64,000 nt of DNA from Bullera alba (Eukaryota > Basidiomycota > Tremellomycetes > Tremellales > Bulleraceae): contig BCIX01000003.1 in assembly GCA_001600095.1 (NCBI GenBank), forward strand, positions 1,426,001 to 1,490,000, written 5' to 3'. Shown here one piece after another: positions 10,833-22,331 of the stretch; the stretch's first letter is position 1, and each line of letters begins with the position of its first letter. Made by a program: the position numbers and the translations under genes. Under the pieces are notes generated by a model that had not been told where the DNA came from, searched no databases, and worked only from the letters and a program-made list of their open reading frames with translations.

Positions 10833-12514
10833 ATGCAGACCAGCAGGCGACTAGACAGCAACACAGTAACAAGGATACTCTGCACGTCATCGCCGACATT
10901 CCTCACACTCTCCAATGCAGTCGTCCCAGCTCTCACGACGTCCTTGCCGGACTTGGTTTACACCCCTCGAAGCCTGGTCCACTCGCACAACTTACTGCCC
11001 CTGGCGCTGGCACCATGGTCCGCTTCAACCACAGTCACCGATGCTGTCTCTCGCCTACTTCAATGCGGCATACTCTATACGTTTCCCGCCTCGACATGGA
11101 AGTACCTCTATAGCTTTTGGTTACTGCTGGGCCTGGGGAGAGCGTTGATAGGATTTCTGTTGACAAGATCAGTCGGATGGGCATTGCCTTCACTATTCAG
11201 TCACAGGGCGCTCTACGAGACTTCGGCTGGGTTTGGACCCTCCCTACTGGCGGTCTTGATGCTAGATACCGGAAGTGTGGACATTCTGGCAACACGACTA
11301 CGCCTCAACGTTGGGATCCCTTCAACAAAGCCGATCCTCCTTGGCCTTACGAGTTTATTTTGCTGGTTGGAGAATCGACCATGGACATACGGAACGAGCC
11401 TCCTCGGGATCTTCATCCTCAAATCGCTATTGTGGCTCATTCGTCCGAAGCCTACAAGACCCGACGATCAGGTTCTACCGTTGATAGCCAAGTATCCAGC
11501 ATACGAAGCCGAGACTGTCCAAACTCCTCTCAAGACCATTCGCCCTGATGGTATCACCAATCGTACACTCGGTATAGCATTCCTCATTGTCCTGGTACCA
11601 TACTATCTCTTCGTACATACCGGTACCCCTTCACGACTACCCTTACCACCCGCTCCGTCGTTCAACCCCATCTTGGACATCCTGATCCTCTCCTTTCCAC
11701 GTCCGACAGGGGTCGAGCACTCCGCTCAGCTGTTCAACACCACCATCAAGTCGTTTTTGCCATATCTGGCTCCAGAGCAGGTAGTCCTATCTGGCTTCAC
11801 CCATGCCCCCAATCACCCCGCTTTCAACCTCGTGTCGGACTACTATACCGGCATCGAAGGGATGACATTCCATATGGATACCGACTCTCACCCTGATGAT
11901 ACAGACGGTCACTACCTACACCTATCGGAAGCGTTTCGCTGGGCCGAGGCCAAGCCAAGAGGGGCGGAGTGGTTCATGCTCGTAGAGGACGACTTTCCCA
12001 TCTGTCACGGCACCAGAGGCTGGGAGGTGATCACAACCGTGGTCAATATGCTGGAGAGCAAGAGATCACAGGGGTGGAACCAAGAGATACCCAACGTGAA
12101 ATCGGGGTTCATCGGCACTGGAGGAAGGTGAGTGTTCTATCATCAGATACGAAGCTCGTTTCCGAGGCTGACTTTGTCTTCCCCAGTGGTTTGATCATAC
12201 ATCGATCCTACCTTCCCCTCCTGAGCTCACTACTTAAGAACTACTCCTCGCGGGACTTCAACCCCGACGTATACCGTCCAGCCCCGGATCAAGTCGTACA
12301 GGAGTGCCTCTTGGGCAGAGAGAGTTCTCCGTGTCGAAAGCAAGACGTCCCAAAAGGAGAGTCTCGCATGATCATATCCAGCAGGCTGGTACTGGATCAT
12401 ATTGGTGGAATGGCCACGACTAGCCAGGGCAAAGCGTTGAACAGCGACAAGTGGAGATGCGGCTGGCGACATCCATTTCATGGTGATGAGTTGGTAGAGG
12501 TGGTTATCGTGTAG
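10833..12514 (+). CDS. Multi-pass membrane protein with glycosyltransferase-like domain
   Basis: Two exons (10833-12127, 12187-12514) encode 540 residues. The first 270 residues contain several hydrophobic segments (for example FWLLLGLGRALIGFLL near residues 95-110, and a further strong one near 250 with LGIAFLIVLVPYYLFV). The C-terminal half is soluble and resembles a nucleotide-sugar transferase fold: FMLVEDDFPIC around residues 381-391 carries an acidic EDD triplet of the kind that binds metal in GT-A enzymes, and a cysteine-containing C-terminal part follows. A Golgi or ER glycosyltransferase is the likeliest reading, but I cannot assign a CAZy family. The ATG chosen is the first in frame. 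The 59-nt intron has consensus ends and restores frame exactly. Confidence 0.75.
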
Positions 12515-12762
12515 TCAGTACTGGGTCAACGCGATGAGCATTATTCACAATCATATAGGATATGCATCAAAGTTTTCGTGGGCATTCGTCAGAGAGCTTC
12601 CCGCCTAGCCGATTCATTTCATCCCTCTGCACACTAACTGGACCGACGGACCCCTTGCTTGGACTAGAACCGGCTAGGGCGAGGACGCGTCCCCGCAGGC
12701 GCACACAACGGCCGGCAGATCAGTGTTTCGAAGTTCGGGCCAAGTCAGCTCAGACTTGCCGG

Positions 12763-13698
12763 CTAGCGGGAGCATGACTCACAAGTTCGGTCAGCGATGG
12801 TCTGGCGCCAGTGAGACTTGACCGTTTGGCAGGCGTCTCCCAAGGAGTATTGAGCATCCGCCGTCCTGTCTTTTTCAGTCCACCTTCGCACGGCCTGCAA
12901 ATGGCTCTCAAGTTCGTCCAGCTTCGAGTTTCCGGTCGATTTCAAGTGTGAGAGACAGGCCTGGAAGTCGTCTTGATACTCAAGAGCATTAGGCACTGAG
13001 GAGAGATCCCTGAACAAGTCGAACAGTTTGGCTTCCTCGGGGCTCAGTGTGACAGCTCCCTTGCCTTTGCCGGAAGACATGACAGTGTGGGACTTCTGTC
13101 GAGCTGTTTGGTTTACAGGATCAGCGAGGTTCTCGACAAAAATCTTCATCCCTAACTCACCGTCGATCGAAGGCCGGGTTGCGTCCAGCCTGAGAATCGG
13201 TATCATCACTTTGTCCAGGTCCATGAGGGCTTCTGTGAGGGCCAGGCTGTCGACCGCAGCGGATTGTCGAGACTTGGCCACCTTCACCGCGTCTGTCCCG
13301 TAGAGCTCAGATAGATCAAATTTTCCAGTCTTATCGAGATCGGTGTCGGTACTTTCGAGAAAGGCTTTCCACTCTTGATTGGACAGGTATGACTGGGCGT
13401 CGGTGATTGTCTCGGTGAGCTGTCTGTTGCGTTTCTTGTACTTGACGCCCGGTGTTCCGTCTGCGGCTCGTCCCACATGTGGGCGTTCTTCCCCTTCGGA
13501 ATTGTCCGATTCTTGGGTATCGGTGCCATAGAGGGCACCTCTGAGCTTACCCCTGGCCACCTTGGCGGTGTCGACGGAAGGATCCACTGGCAGCGGATGA
13601 AATGGGCCGATCGATGCATTGACCGAGAAGATGTCCACTTGAGGGGCCGCCGGCTGGCTCTTTGCGCTTTCATTCGTTTTGATCCTAGTCAAGCTCAT
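12763..13698 (-). CDS. Unrecognised acidic protein
   Basis: Two exons (13161-13698, 12763-13103) encode about 292 residues. I do not recognise a family. The protein is polar, with several predicted helices (for example LESHLQAVRRWTEKDRTADA) and a Lys/Arg patch KYKKRNR. The 57-nt intron 13104-13160 has good GTGAGT/ACAG ends but is a multiple of three and contains no stop, so an unspliced product would also be in frame. A second consensus donor (GTGAGT) lies only six codons before the stop, so the real C-terminus may be spliced differently. No acceptor in the next 60 nt is convincing. The start is the second Met-like codon of the frame but the first true ATG. Confidence 0.6.
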   Translation of the reverse strand: MSLTRIKTNESAKSQPAAPQVDIFSVNASIGPFHPLPVDPSVDTAKVARGKLRGALYGTDTQESDNSEGEERPHVGRAADGTPGVKYKKRNRQLTETITDAQSYLSNQEWKAFLESTDTDLDKTGKFDLSELYGTDAVKVAKSRQSAAVDSLALTEALMDLDKVMIPILRLDATRPSIDGELGMKIFVENLADPVNQTARQKSHTVMSSGKGKGAVTLSPEEAKLFDLFRDLSSVPNALEYQDDFQACLSHLKSTGNSKLDELESHLQAVRRWTEKDRTADAQYSLGDACQTVKSHWRQTIADRTCESCSR

Positions 13699-14178
13699 CT
13701 TGTGCAATTTCTGGGATGGGTGACGACGAAGAATCTGTCTTGCAGGTTTTTATAGCCCAATCGTCGTATATGTCGGTATCGGTCGTGCGGTCGAAATAAC
13801 ACTTGAAACATGTCAGAGTATCCTGGAAGAAAGGACGAGTTTATCCGGGTTGATAACGAATGCCCAATCCAACAGCCGACTTGCCGCATTTCGCATGAGG
13901 TCATAGTTGGCCCAGAGCTGTGAGAATGCCAGTAGAACGCTTGAGAAGTGTGCGGGACCAGCTCTGGCTAGCGAACCTGGCTCCGTGATCGTGTAAGTGT
14001 TGATCATGAGGTCCAAGCGCAGCACGGACCCACCAGCGCCATGTACCCAACGGTTCTATCGGCCCAGTTCTCAATGCCTCGTTCCATCTTCCTCAAGACC
14101 AGCCGTATCTTGACTGACTCTTGACGACAGTCCAACTTCACTAACCCGAACTTGGATCTTGGGAGACATCTCGACAAA
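13699..14178. other. Divergent promoter region of two unrecognised genes
   Basis: Shared upstream region of the minus-strand gene starting at 13698 and the plus-strand gene starting at 14179. No gene is supported; open frames here on both strands are short and lack usable splice partners. Confidence 0.45.
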
Positions 14179-15065
14179 ATGGCGTCTAGGCGAAGATCAA
14201 CGAGAATCACCGCGGGGAAGAAGCCACTCCGATTCTCCTGCGAGAGGACCAGTGCACGACCAAAGCCATCGAGGAAGGCGAAGTCGACCAAGCAGGTCAA
14301 GCCCTCTCCTCCAGATACCGAGGATATAGGTGCCGTCCCAAATCTAGCAATATCACCGTCCGAAGATTTGGTCGAGCATGACGCCGGTGAAGTTTCGAGC
14401 TCATCGACATCCTCCGATGAATTGAGGTTGAAGCCCGGCCCGACAACCCATACCAACGCCAATCTAGATCGATTCCGGTATACCCCTGGACCATCAACGT
14501 CGCAGTGTCCTCCTGGCCAAGCAGCTAAGTTGCCATTAGTTCAAACGCTATGTCTGAGCGACCTCACTCACCCTCTCGACTCGTCTTCGAATCCCCCGCC
14601 TTCCAGGTTCCGCCGTAGAATAATCAACCTGTCCGAGACACCGTCAGACAGTCCTGATCCATCAGTAGCATCATCAGTGGCCACAAGCTCTTGGTTCAGA
14701 CTCCCCATGCCATATCCTGGACCAAGCGATGAATCGACTTCAGGAAGACAGCCCGAGACGGTCTCCAAACGGAGTGTTCGATTCGACGATCTGGTGGTCG
14801 TGCATCGATTGTCCCCAATCGACTCGTCTCATGGCTCCTCGTCCCCTGTACGCTCAACCGAGACAGAAGAGAGCCCCGTCAAGACAGAGGAGGAGATCGC
14901 GACACTTGAAGAGGAGGCATTGATGGCCCTCCTAGGCCTTCGTCGCTCGTCGGGTTCATCAGGAGAGAGCCCATCGCAGGCTGTTGCTGTCTGGTGAGTC
15001 AGTCTTGTGGAGCTTGTGGCTCTAGATGAAGAGGGGCAGTTGACAAAAGTTTGAGACGTAGATGA
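14179..15065 (+). CDS. Unrecognised Ser/Pro-rich basic protein
   Basis: The long exon 14179-14993 encodes a disordered protein with a basic N-terminus (MASRRRSTRITAGKK) and many SP/TP sites. The frame hits TGA at 14995, but that TGA sits inside a perfect GTGAGT donor. Splicing to the acceptor at 15049 (56-nt intron) would give a short last exon ending Cys-Leu-Arg-Arg-Arg, total 276 residues. If the intron is not real, the protein ends at 14997 (272 residues). No family recognised. SP/TP density and basic patches suggest a nuclear or phosphorylated regulatory protein, which is only an inference. Head-to-head with the gene at 12763-13698. Confidence 0.55.
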
Positions 15066-15355
15066 CTCGTCGCAACCTTGCACCTACGGCGTCAGCAGCA
15101 AGGACGAAGCATTTGCATCTCCAGATGATCACGTCAACGGAAAATACACACCGTTGTGGTCGCGTGGTGTGGAAGTGAGTGGTGAGACGAGATACGTGTC
15201 ATAGTACTGAGCATCGTCCCAGCGGAACATCATCACCCACATCGTTACGCTATAGAGTCGGCTTTGGTCACCATGAGATACATTATTGTCCACGTCGAAC
15301 ACTGGTCGGACATTTTATAGGATTGCCGATTCGGAGAATGGCTAATTGACATTGA

Positions 15356-18300
15356 TTACGGTCTGCCGGCCGTCGGTGAGCCGGGTCGAGGGCTTGCTGG
15401 CAGACCACTGGTCTTGGAAGGGCTCCGCGAGGTGTCGCTACCTGAGTTTGAGGCATAAGGTGGATTTACCGACAAACCCCTTTCGGCGGCTTTTGCCGAT
15501 GCTTTGGCCCGTCTGACTGCAGCGGCACTAGGATAAGCTTGCTGTCGCGGCGTCGTGTTGTTATGATGGAGCGAGTGAGTGTCCTCTGAATGTGCCGAGG
15601 CATCCTCATAGTCGACATCGTCTGTCTCTGCTTCAGAGGCAGAATCCTCTTGAGCTGGGACGATCAGCATTGTTACTAGTGGAGCAGACTTACCTGGATC
15701 AAGAGACCGCCCTCCAAGACCGAGCATCACATCCGCCCCTCCTGCTTGATAAAGCATGCTATTCCGCTTTCTCCGCACAATCTCCTCTGTCTCCTCGTCC
15801 TCCTCAGTTGGCGCAGAGGCGCGGCTTTCTGTCTCGCCGTCAGGTTCAGCGTCGAATGGCTCGTCGTCGAATATGGCGCCAAAGTGAGAGACCAGTTCTG
15901 AGAAGATACCTGCCGGTATGCCCAGAGTGGGTGAAAAGACGATGCCGATATTCCGCAGGGTCATCTTGTTCGTGTTGGCATTTCGGACGATGAGGATGAG
16001 ATGAGCAGTGAGGGCGCGCAGAAGGGCATAATTGTGAGGTGGAAGTTCCGATACAAGCCGAGAGAGTTCGTTGACCCTGGCAGAAGGCTCGATGAGGTCT
16101 TAAAAGTCAGCACAAGCTCGTACATGAGAAATCTCACCCATAACCGCGAGGAATCGATGGTGGAGGTCCCGCGTAAGCAGACTCGTGGGCAGCTCGCGCA
16201 AGAATGACTTGAGCAGACCAGCGATGGCGTGAGGATCCCAGTGCTCATCCACTTGAATGAGGTTGACATCGCCCTCGTTGTCGAACCGATCTTTCAACCC
16301 CTTGATGACAGCAGAAGATCCGCTCAGCCTGTAAATCCCCTCCTCCGTCTCCGCCTTCTTTGCCTCCAACCACTCGATACACCGAAAGACGATTGCTGGA
16401 AGAGACGCTTTTGACGCGACAGCAATGGACTCTGGTAGCGGCACACCGAATACCGGTCGGGATATCTTCTCAGGCGTCTTGCCGAAACTGGGCCAGAATC
16501 GACCAGACTTGGCTTTGCGGTCCCGCTCCTTGTCCATACCAGGTGGCAGGGACAATCCCTCGCTGGCAACTTTGGTGAGGTACGCTGCAGAGTGAGACTG
16601 GTTCGAACGGTTGGGCATTATGCTCTGCCTCTTTGTCGGACGAGGGGTCGGTTCGGGGTTGGTCGTCATGATCGATGAGATGTCAGACGATGGGCTGGTG
16701 ACCATAGTAAGAGGATGTGTAGGCGGAGGAGACTGAGACTCTTGAGTCGTTGCGTACCCCGAGCTGGACGACTTCTGGGTCTGGATGGGGACTGAAGACG
16801 AAGTGATGGAGGTCTGGCTTTGGCTTTGGGTCGCACGTTTCGACTCCATAGAGTTTATCAAGCTTGGAGAGGGGGCGCCTCTGAACTTGCTTCCATCACC
16901 CGCAGACAGATTCGACATAGGTTGGGCAGCAGTGACGACGACGTCTTTGCTGGATTTCCTAGAATTGCTTCTCCTCCTAGCCAGGCCAGATGGTTGTGGA
17001 TTGACAGGCGCTGATGTCGGTGCTGGAGGCGGAGGCATGTACGGTACCGGTGCTGATTCTGGTTCGACGTGTCTCACCAAAACGTCTATCCAGTTGTCCC
17101 GCTCGAGATCACTTTCCGCGCAGAGTACATGTCGCAAGCTCCCTTTCTTGGTCTGCTCGATGATCAAGAAGGCGTGTCGCAGATCTCCGCCTTCGGACTC
17201 CGACGGGCGATTTTGACGACCTATCTGGGCGTTCGTGATAACTATTGACCCAAGTTGTTGACCACCGCGCTGTAGACAATCAGCGATCGTCGAGCTAGTC
17301 ACTCACCGTCTCAAAGTACTCCATCACGGGACCATCGAGCACGAAGAAGCGAGTTCTCCAGCCTCCAAAGTTCTTGCCCTTCTTTGTGAGATATCCTTCC
17401 TTCCTCGCTTGGTTGGTCTTGGCCTGTACTCTGTCCGTGTTCAGAAAGTCGCACAGATCGGCCTTGTCGTTCAGGGGCGCCACGAGTAGACTCTGCAGAT
17501 ATGTCTCCAAAGCCGCTTTCCTCTGATCGATCTTGCTCGGCGCAAAGTCCTTCCACGCGCGACCTTCGGGCAAGGGTGCGACCATCGCCTTCCATTCCTT
17601 CCTGCCTTTGCCTGAGCGAGCTTTGACCTTGGTGTCCAGATCGATGAAAGCGCTAAACAACTTTGCCACATTCCACGTGAGAGGAGCGCTGTTGGGTGGT
17701 CGGACCGAGACCGAGATGATGAAGCAGAGCACGTCGCGACCCAGCGCGTTTGGAAAGACCGAACTTGTGGGTATTGCCAGCCGTGTGTGGGCAAGAAGGT
17801 TGGATGTCATAGATGCGGATCTTGGCGTTGCAGTTGGTTCGCTTTGGATCGAGCCCCTATCGTCTGACTGACGCGGGGTTGCCTCTTGTGACTGCCGCTG
17901 GTCATCCGAAAATCGGGAAATTGATGCAGAGTCAAACGTGGAGGCTACCGGAGACAAAGACTCCTTGCGAGGCGGAGGGGTCGATAGAGACAACAGCTGG
18001 GGTTGGGGTGGTTCTGTAGGCGTTGGCGCAGATTCAGTCACAGGGCGGTCCTCTGCTTCCTCCTCTTCGGGCTCCTCCTGCACTGTCTCCGTCGTCATGG
18101 CCAGTGCTCGAGACGACTGCGGCGGTATAGCGCTGTTCTCAGCCTCGCTAGAGTACATCGAAGAAGGGCTGATTGTGGCGCTACTGCTAGTTGGGATCGG
18201 CGGATCGCGAGGCGAGTCCGCAAGAGTCATGAAGGATGACACTTCTGGTGGGAAGGTCATCCTCGATTCCCTCCGTAGTTTGGTGTCCTGGACATTCAGC

Positions 18301-18963
18301 GGTGAGGGAAGGAGCGAAGGAGCTGGGTGACTGGGTGTTGATCCTGTGACTGGCTCGGCAAGCAACGGTCGACTGGGTGCCGATGGTGAGCCCTGAGATG
18401 ATGATCCGCTTGGTGAAGGTACATCCAGACTGGGCTTTGTCTTCTTGTCCTCTCGGTCAGAGTTGTGTCGGCGTATCGAGGCATCTGACGTCTTCACACC
18501 CAACCCCATTGCGCTGGAGCTACTCGGCAGTCGTTTGGCGACCACCGGTTCCAACCCAGCCGAGGTGAGTTTCGTGTTTGCCCGTTCTCGGTCCGAGCGC
18601 AGCCGATCATTATCGGCAGCAAGTGAAGCGCATTGTGACCGCTGCTTCTCTATCAACTTCCACAGCTGGGTATTTTGCGACAACTAGAAGATAAGCTCAG
18701 CTTCGAGCATGTCGACTCACAAGGCTGTTGCGATCAGCAATCATTGCTTCCAACGCCTTCCTCGCATCTCCTCCGTGTGCCCGAAGCAAAGTGTCCATTC
18801 CCACTGCGCCGGCCGGCGTTGGTCTGGGGGAACCGCTGCGAGGACTACTGTGCTGAGGGGATGCCCGGGGCGACTGATGTACCCTGGTAGACTTTGGTGT
18901 CGATTGTGATGAGGAAGATGAGGATGCAAGATGCGGAGGTAGAGGTGAGGCCGCCAGCGACAT
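15356..18963 (-). CDS. BEM3: PX-PH-RhoGAP protein, Cdc42 GTPase-activating protein (BEM3-like)
   Basis: Five exons (18721-18963, 17307-18683, 16138-17269, 15694-16098, 15356-15654) encode 1,151 residues. Order of domains: Ser-rich N-terminus with a short coiled coil (about 60-130), PX domain (about 385-500), PH domain (about 506-603, with EGYLTKKGKNFGGWRTRFFV), Ser-rich linker, RhoGAP domain (about 813-985). The catalytic arginine finger is in GIYRLSGSS (Arg near 854), and KSFLRELP and NIGIVFSPTL are further RhoGAP landmarks. This arrangement is that of yeast Bem3, which inactivates Cdc42 at sites of polarised growth, with PX/PH giving membrane targeting. Introns are very short (37, 37, 39 and 39 nt). 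The last, 15655-15693, is a multiple of three without stops. Confidence 0.9.
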
Positions 18964-19840
18964 CCGGCTGTTGAACGAGTCTGTCTGTGTATGTGGTTGA
19001 GATTGCCCTCCTTTCAGGGGTTGACGAGAATATCCTCTGCCAGAGTGGAGGTGTGACGTGCCAGGATGTATCGTACTGAGGCGAATGGAAAGAAGCAGGA
19101 GATGCGGATTTGTGGGTCTCGTCTTGCCCAGCTAGACGTCAACACGATGAGATAGCGAAGCGTTCAGGCGTGTACTATCTGGTGCAAGTTTGTGTCGATT
19201 ACTGGGGCGTATGATGGAGCCACCAGCAGGTATATGGAGCCTTTGATGTTGTAGCACGTCCTCGTCGACCTCGGGTATATGATCGTGAGCCCAAGATGAT
19301 GATAGTAGCACTCCGAGATGGGGCCGACTCGAGGAACGATAGATGGCAGAACAACAGGCCGAGTGGAGGATAGCGCGACGCGCGACACGGATCGGCACGT
19401 GGCACAAAGCTAATCTAATTCCACCGTACGCAACCTCTAGTTAGTAGTTTCAATGGCTGACAGAGCCTGGACTGGATGCCGCGTGCGTGGCATGCGCAGG
19501 CGTGCAGCTGCGTGCAGCACTGCAACAAAGTTCTGCAGAGTGTAGAGGTCTCGAGCAAGTTTGGCTTCCTTGGAGTGACGATCATAAATGGCCGAGGCAG
19601 GTCGGGCAAGTTCGCGGCTTCGTATAAAGATATAGATGGCGCCCAGGTCGGGAAAGAGCCATACCGCCCACGTATGCCTGCGGAGAGGGTGGAGAAATAG
19701 GTACTATGCAGTGCATCTGTCGTTATTGGCGAACACGCCATCGCGATATGCTGATACACGTCTTCGGACCTTTGCCAGCGATCAAGAAGATGTTAGATGG
19801 GCATCGGGCTCGGCTCGGCGTAAAAATTTCGGGAACGAAT

Positions 19841-19932
19841 GCCCGCATAGTGCAGTCGTTAGCATGTCGCTTTCCGGTGTTTTTTAAGCAGTACGCAAGG
19901 CGGAGACATGGGTTCAAATCCCGTTGCAGGCT
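19841..19932 (+). tRNA. Intron-containing tRNA, probably tRNA-Arg(CCG)
   Basis: The B box GGTTCAAATCC at 19911-19921 and a matching T arm (ATGGG-TTCAAAT-CCCGT) are clear. The acceptor arm pairs GCCCGCA with TGCAGGC with one mismatch, and the D arm is GTGC/GCAT. The anticodon stem TCGCT/GGCGG (two G-U pairs) encloses a loop reading TTCCGG, giving anticodon CCG, with an intron of about 20 nt after the base following the anticodon. Mature length is 72 nt plus CCA. The discriminator base is T, which is unusual for arginine. A TTTTT run at 19944-19948 fits a polymerase III terminator. The mismatch and the odd discriminator leave room for a decaying copy. Confidence 0.6.
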
Positions 19933-19943
19933 ACACATGAGTA

Positions 19944-19948
19944 TTTTT
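19944..19948 (+). terminator. RNA polymerase III T-run
   Basis: Five consecutive T residues begin 12 nt after the last base of the tRNA, the normal position and form of a polymerase III stop signal. Confidence 0.5.
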
Positions 19949-20467
19949 GGTGCATGAGCAGCGAGTACGACCCAAAGGATGGCGAACACGAGGATGATGA
20001 TGATGAAACACGACGACCCTGCGTCACCGATAGGGGTTTTTAATAGTAGCTCAGAGTTTTGCTTCTCGGTGGGAGACCATCGGGTAGGCTTCTGTATCTA
20101 GGCCCGAGGCACCGGAACCTGGTGAGGGCATCCCTGGAAGAGTGCGGAGTTGGTGCGGACTTGTGATGCCCGTATACGACCTCGTCACGGTCGTTGGTGG
20201 TGTCTTTAGAATGCAAAGATCGCGGCGGCGAGACAAAGAGAGGCTCACAGTGAAGCACCCAATCGGCGTGAGACGCTTCTTGCTGGAGCGTTGGGTTCGA
20301 AATTTGAGGTACCACCATAGCTGAGCTCGCTCTCACAGATTCTTTACGGGGTGAATGCGAGCTATTGGCAGCCATGGACCGATCTCGGTCGTACGGTATA
20401 CGATACATGATCAAGCCAGGTTGTACAGTATAATTACATGAGCTAAGCTTGGTATCGGCATTATAGA

Positions 20468-22331
20468 CTATGAGCTCTCATTGTCAGATCGTCTCTCCAG
20501 GTGCTGTGCCTTGTCGTTCTTCTCCGCATACGTCCTCCTGTCGTCTCCCTCGGCCGCTAGACTCATGGCGAACTTCGACTTCATCCTGAACCAAGCTCCG
20601 TATCGGTAGAACAGGAAGATGGGGATCGTCAAGATCAAGGCAATGATGGCGAGGATCGTACTGGGCCATTCAAGATGCAGTCGGTAGCTCTCGCCGCCGA
20701 CATTCGAGTAGAAGGGTGTCGAATACATTGCGGCGATACCAGCCAAGAAATCACGGGCAAAGCCGTTTCCTCCTGTGGCACTAGCGGCGTATGGTCCATA
20801 AGCAGCGATCATGTAGTCGACGGTCGACATGTAGATGGCAAAGTTGGCGATACCGACCATAGCCGAGAAGATCATCGGAGCGATCCAGTGGACGTGAGGA
20901 GGTCCAAGTGATGTCCAGGCGAAACCAAACAGACCAAGCGCTTCAAGTGGTGCGACTAATATTATCAGCTAAGGCCAAAGACGATATGTTGGGGAAACTC
21001 ACGATATACGAGAGGTCGCAATCGAACCTCTGGAGGCGTACCATGAGGATCTTTTGCCAGCATCTTTCGCTGGGAGATCAGAGGTGGGATGTAAATGGCG
21101 TAGGCGATGAAGTAGCCGATGGCAATCGGGACGAAGGTCAACGCAAACTTCTCTCGAGCGAATGTTCCACCCCACTGCTCGTAGACCGGATGAAAGGCCT
21201 CGAGGAAAGTGAAGATGAGGGCGTCACTGAACCCAGAGAGGAGCGAACAGCACAACACGATCGGCTCCCGCACAAACATGTGGAAGGGTCGAATCCAGGT
21301 CTTGAACACCTCTTCTTTGGTGAATCGGTGCTCTCGGAGCTCGGAAGGACCGTAGATGTGCTCTTGTCCAGCTGCTCTCCTCCTTTTGGCCTCTCGGTCG
21401 AGGAGGATACTCGAACGGGTTTCGGGAACGAGGAAGAGATGGAGGATCTGGACGAAACCTCCGAAAATGAGCTGAACCCATCCAATCCACTCCCTGCAAT
21501 GCTATCAGCGGGTGTGCATCGAGCATAAAGCAGGCTTGCGTACCAGGACAGGTTGTATTGCACGAAAGGCCCAACGAGTGGTCCAATGACACTGCCGAAG
21601 ACGGACGAAAAGACTACAAAGCAGACAGCGAATTGTTGTTCCTCGGGATGCCACATATCAGCGACTATGCAGGCGTCAGCAGAATTCACTCTGACAGACA
21701 AGTGACAACTTGCCCATGCCCAGCGTGACCGAGCCTCCCGCCGAGGACAGACCCCCGAGAAGTCGGGCGACGACAACCGAACCAAAGTTGGGGGCAAGCG
21801 CGAGAAGGATTTGCCAGACTGTTCATTAGCACCTGACCCGCTTGTGAGCGACTCACTGTTGACCAGGAACAAACTGGCTTGGAGGATCGGCTTCCTTCCT
21901 AGCTCTTCTGACCACGGAGCCCAAAGCTCACAACCAAAGGCATACGCAACCAAGAAGATCATCTGTCCCACTCGAGCTGCTTGTGCTGAGATGCTGAACT
22001 TTTCCGTCAAGAAGTCGACTCCGTTGGCGTAGATCGAGGCGTTGAAGTTCATCGAGCATTGGACGATGAAGATGACCGAGAGGATGGTCCACTTTTTTCT
22101 CGAACTGTAGGCGTATCCGAGCACTTCTGGCGCTTCGTAGTCTTGCAGTTCATGTTTACCATCTGGTCGCGACGGCTCGTCGACTTTTTCTACTCCGTTG
22201 TTGAGACCAAATCCGAAGCGAGACTTGTTCTGCTTGTCGGCGACGACCTTGCCCATCTCATGCTGGGCAGGGTCTGGTCTTCCTATCGTTTCCGTACTGG
22301 AGCGTTCAGAGGCATGGTCTTGGTCCACCAT
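20468..22331 (-). CDS. Major facilitator superfamily transporter, DHA1 type
   Basis: Five exons (21857-22331, 21714-21818, 21544-21664, 21003-21493, 20468-20955) encode 559 residues with about 12 membrane segments. Landmarks: a long polar N-terminus, the loop 2-3 motif WAPWSEELGRKPI (equivalent to GxxSDxxGRR), VADMWHPEEQ after segment 4, GPLVGPFV in segment 5 (motif C-like), and a large polar central loop. This pattern matches fungal drug:H+ antiporters of the polyamine/fluconazole-resistance type; the substrate cannot be predicted. The intron 21665-21713 begins GC (GCAAGT) instead of GT and is needed to restore MV-ADMW. The other introns are GT-AG of 38-50 nt. Located in the plasma membrane by analogy. 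Confidence 0.9.

Larger units (their letters stand above)
18964..20467. other. Long intergenic region holding one tRNA gene
   Basis: Upstream region of the BEM3-like gene and 3' flank of the MFS gene. Apart from the tRNA at 19841-19932 I see no gene. GCGTG/GCAG-rich short repeats occur near 19480-19525. The open frames, including one of 124 codons on the minus strand at 20040-20414, have no recognisable domain and poor composition. Confidence 0.5.

Noticed and set aside
20040..20414. Minus-strand frame of 124 codons between the tRNA and the MFS gene
   Set aside because: No domain, irregular composition, and no splice-consistent extension.
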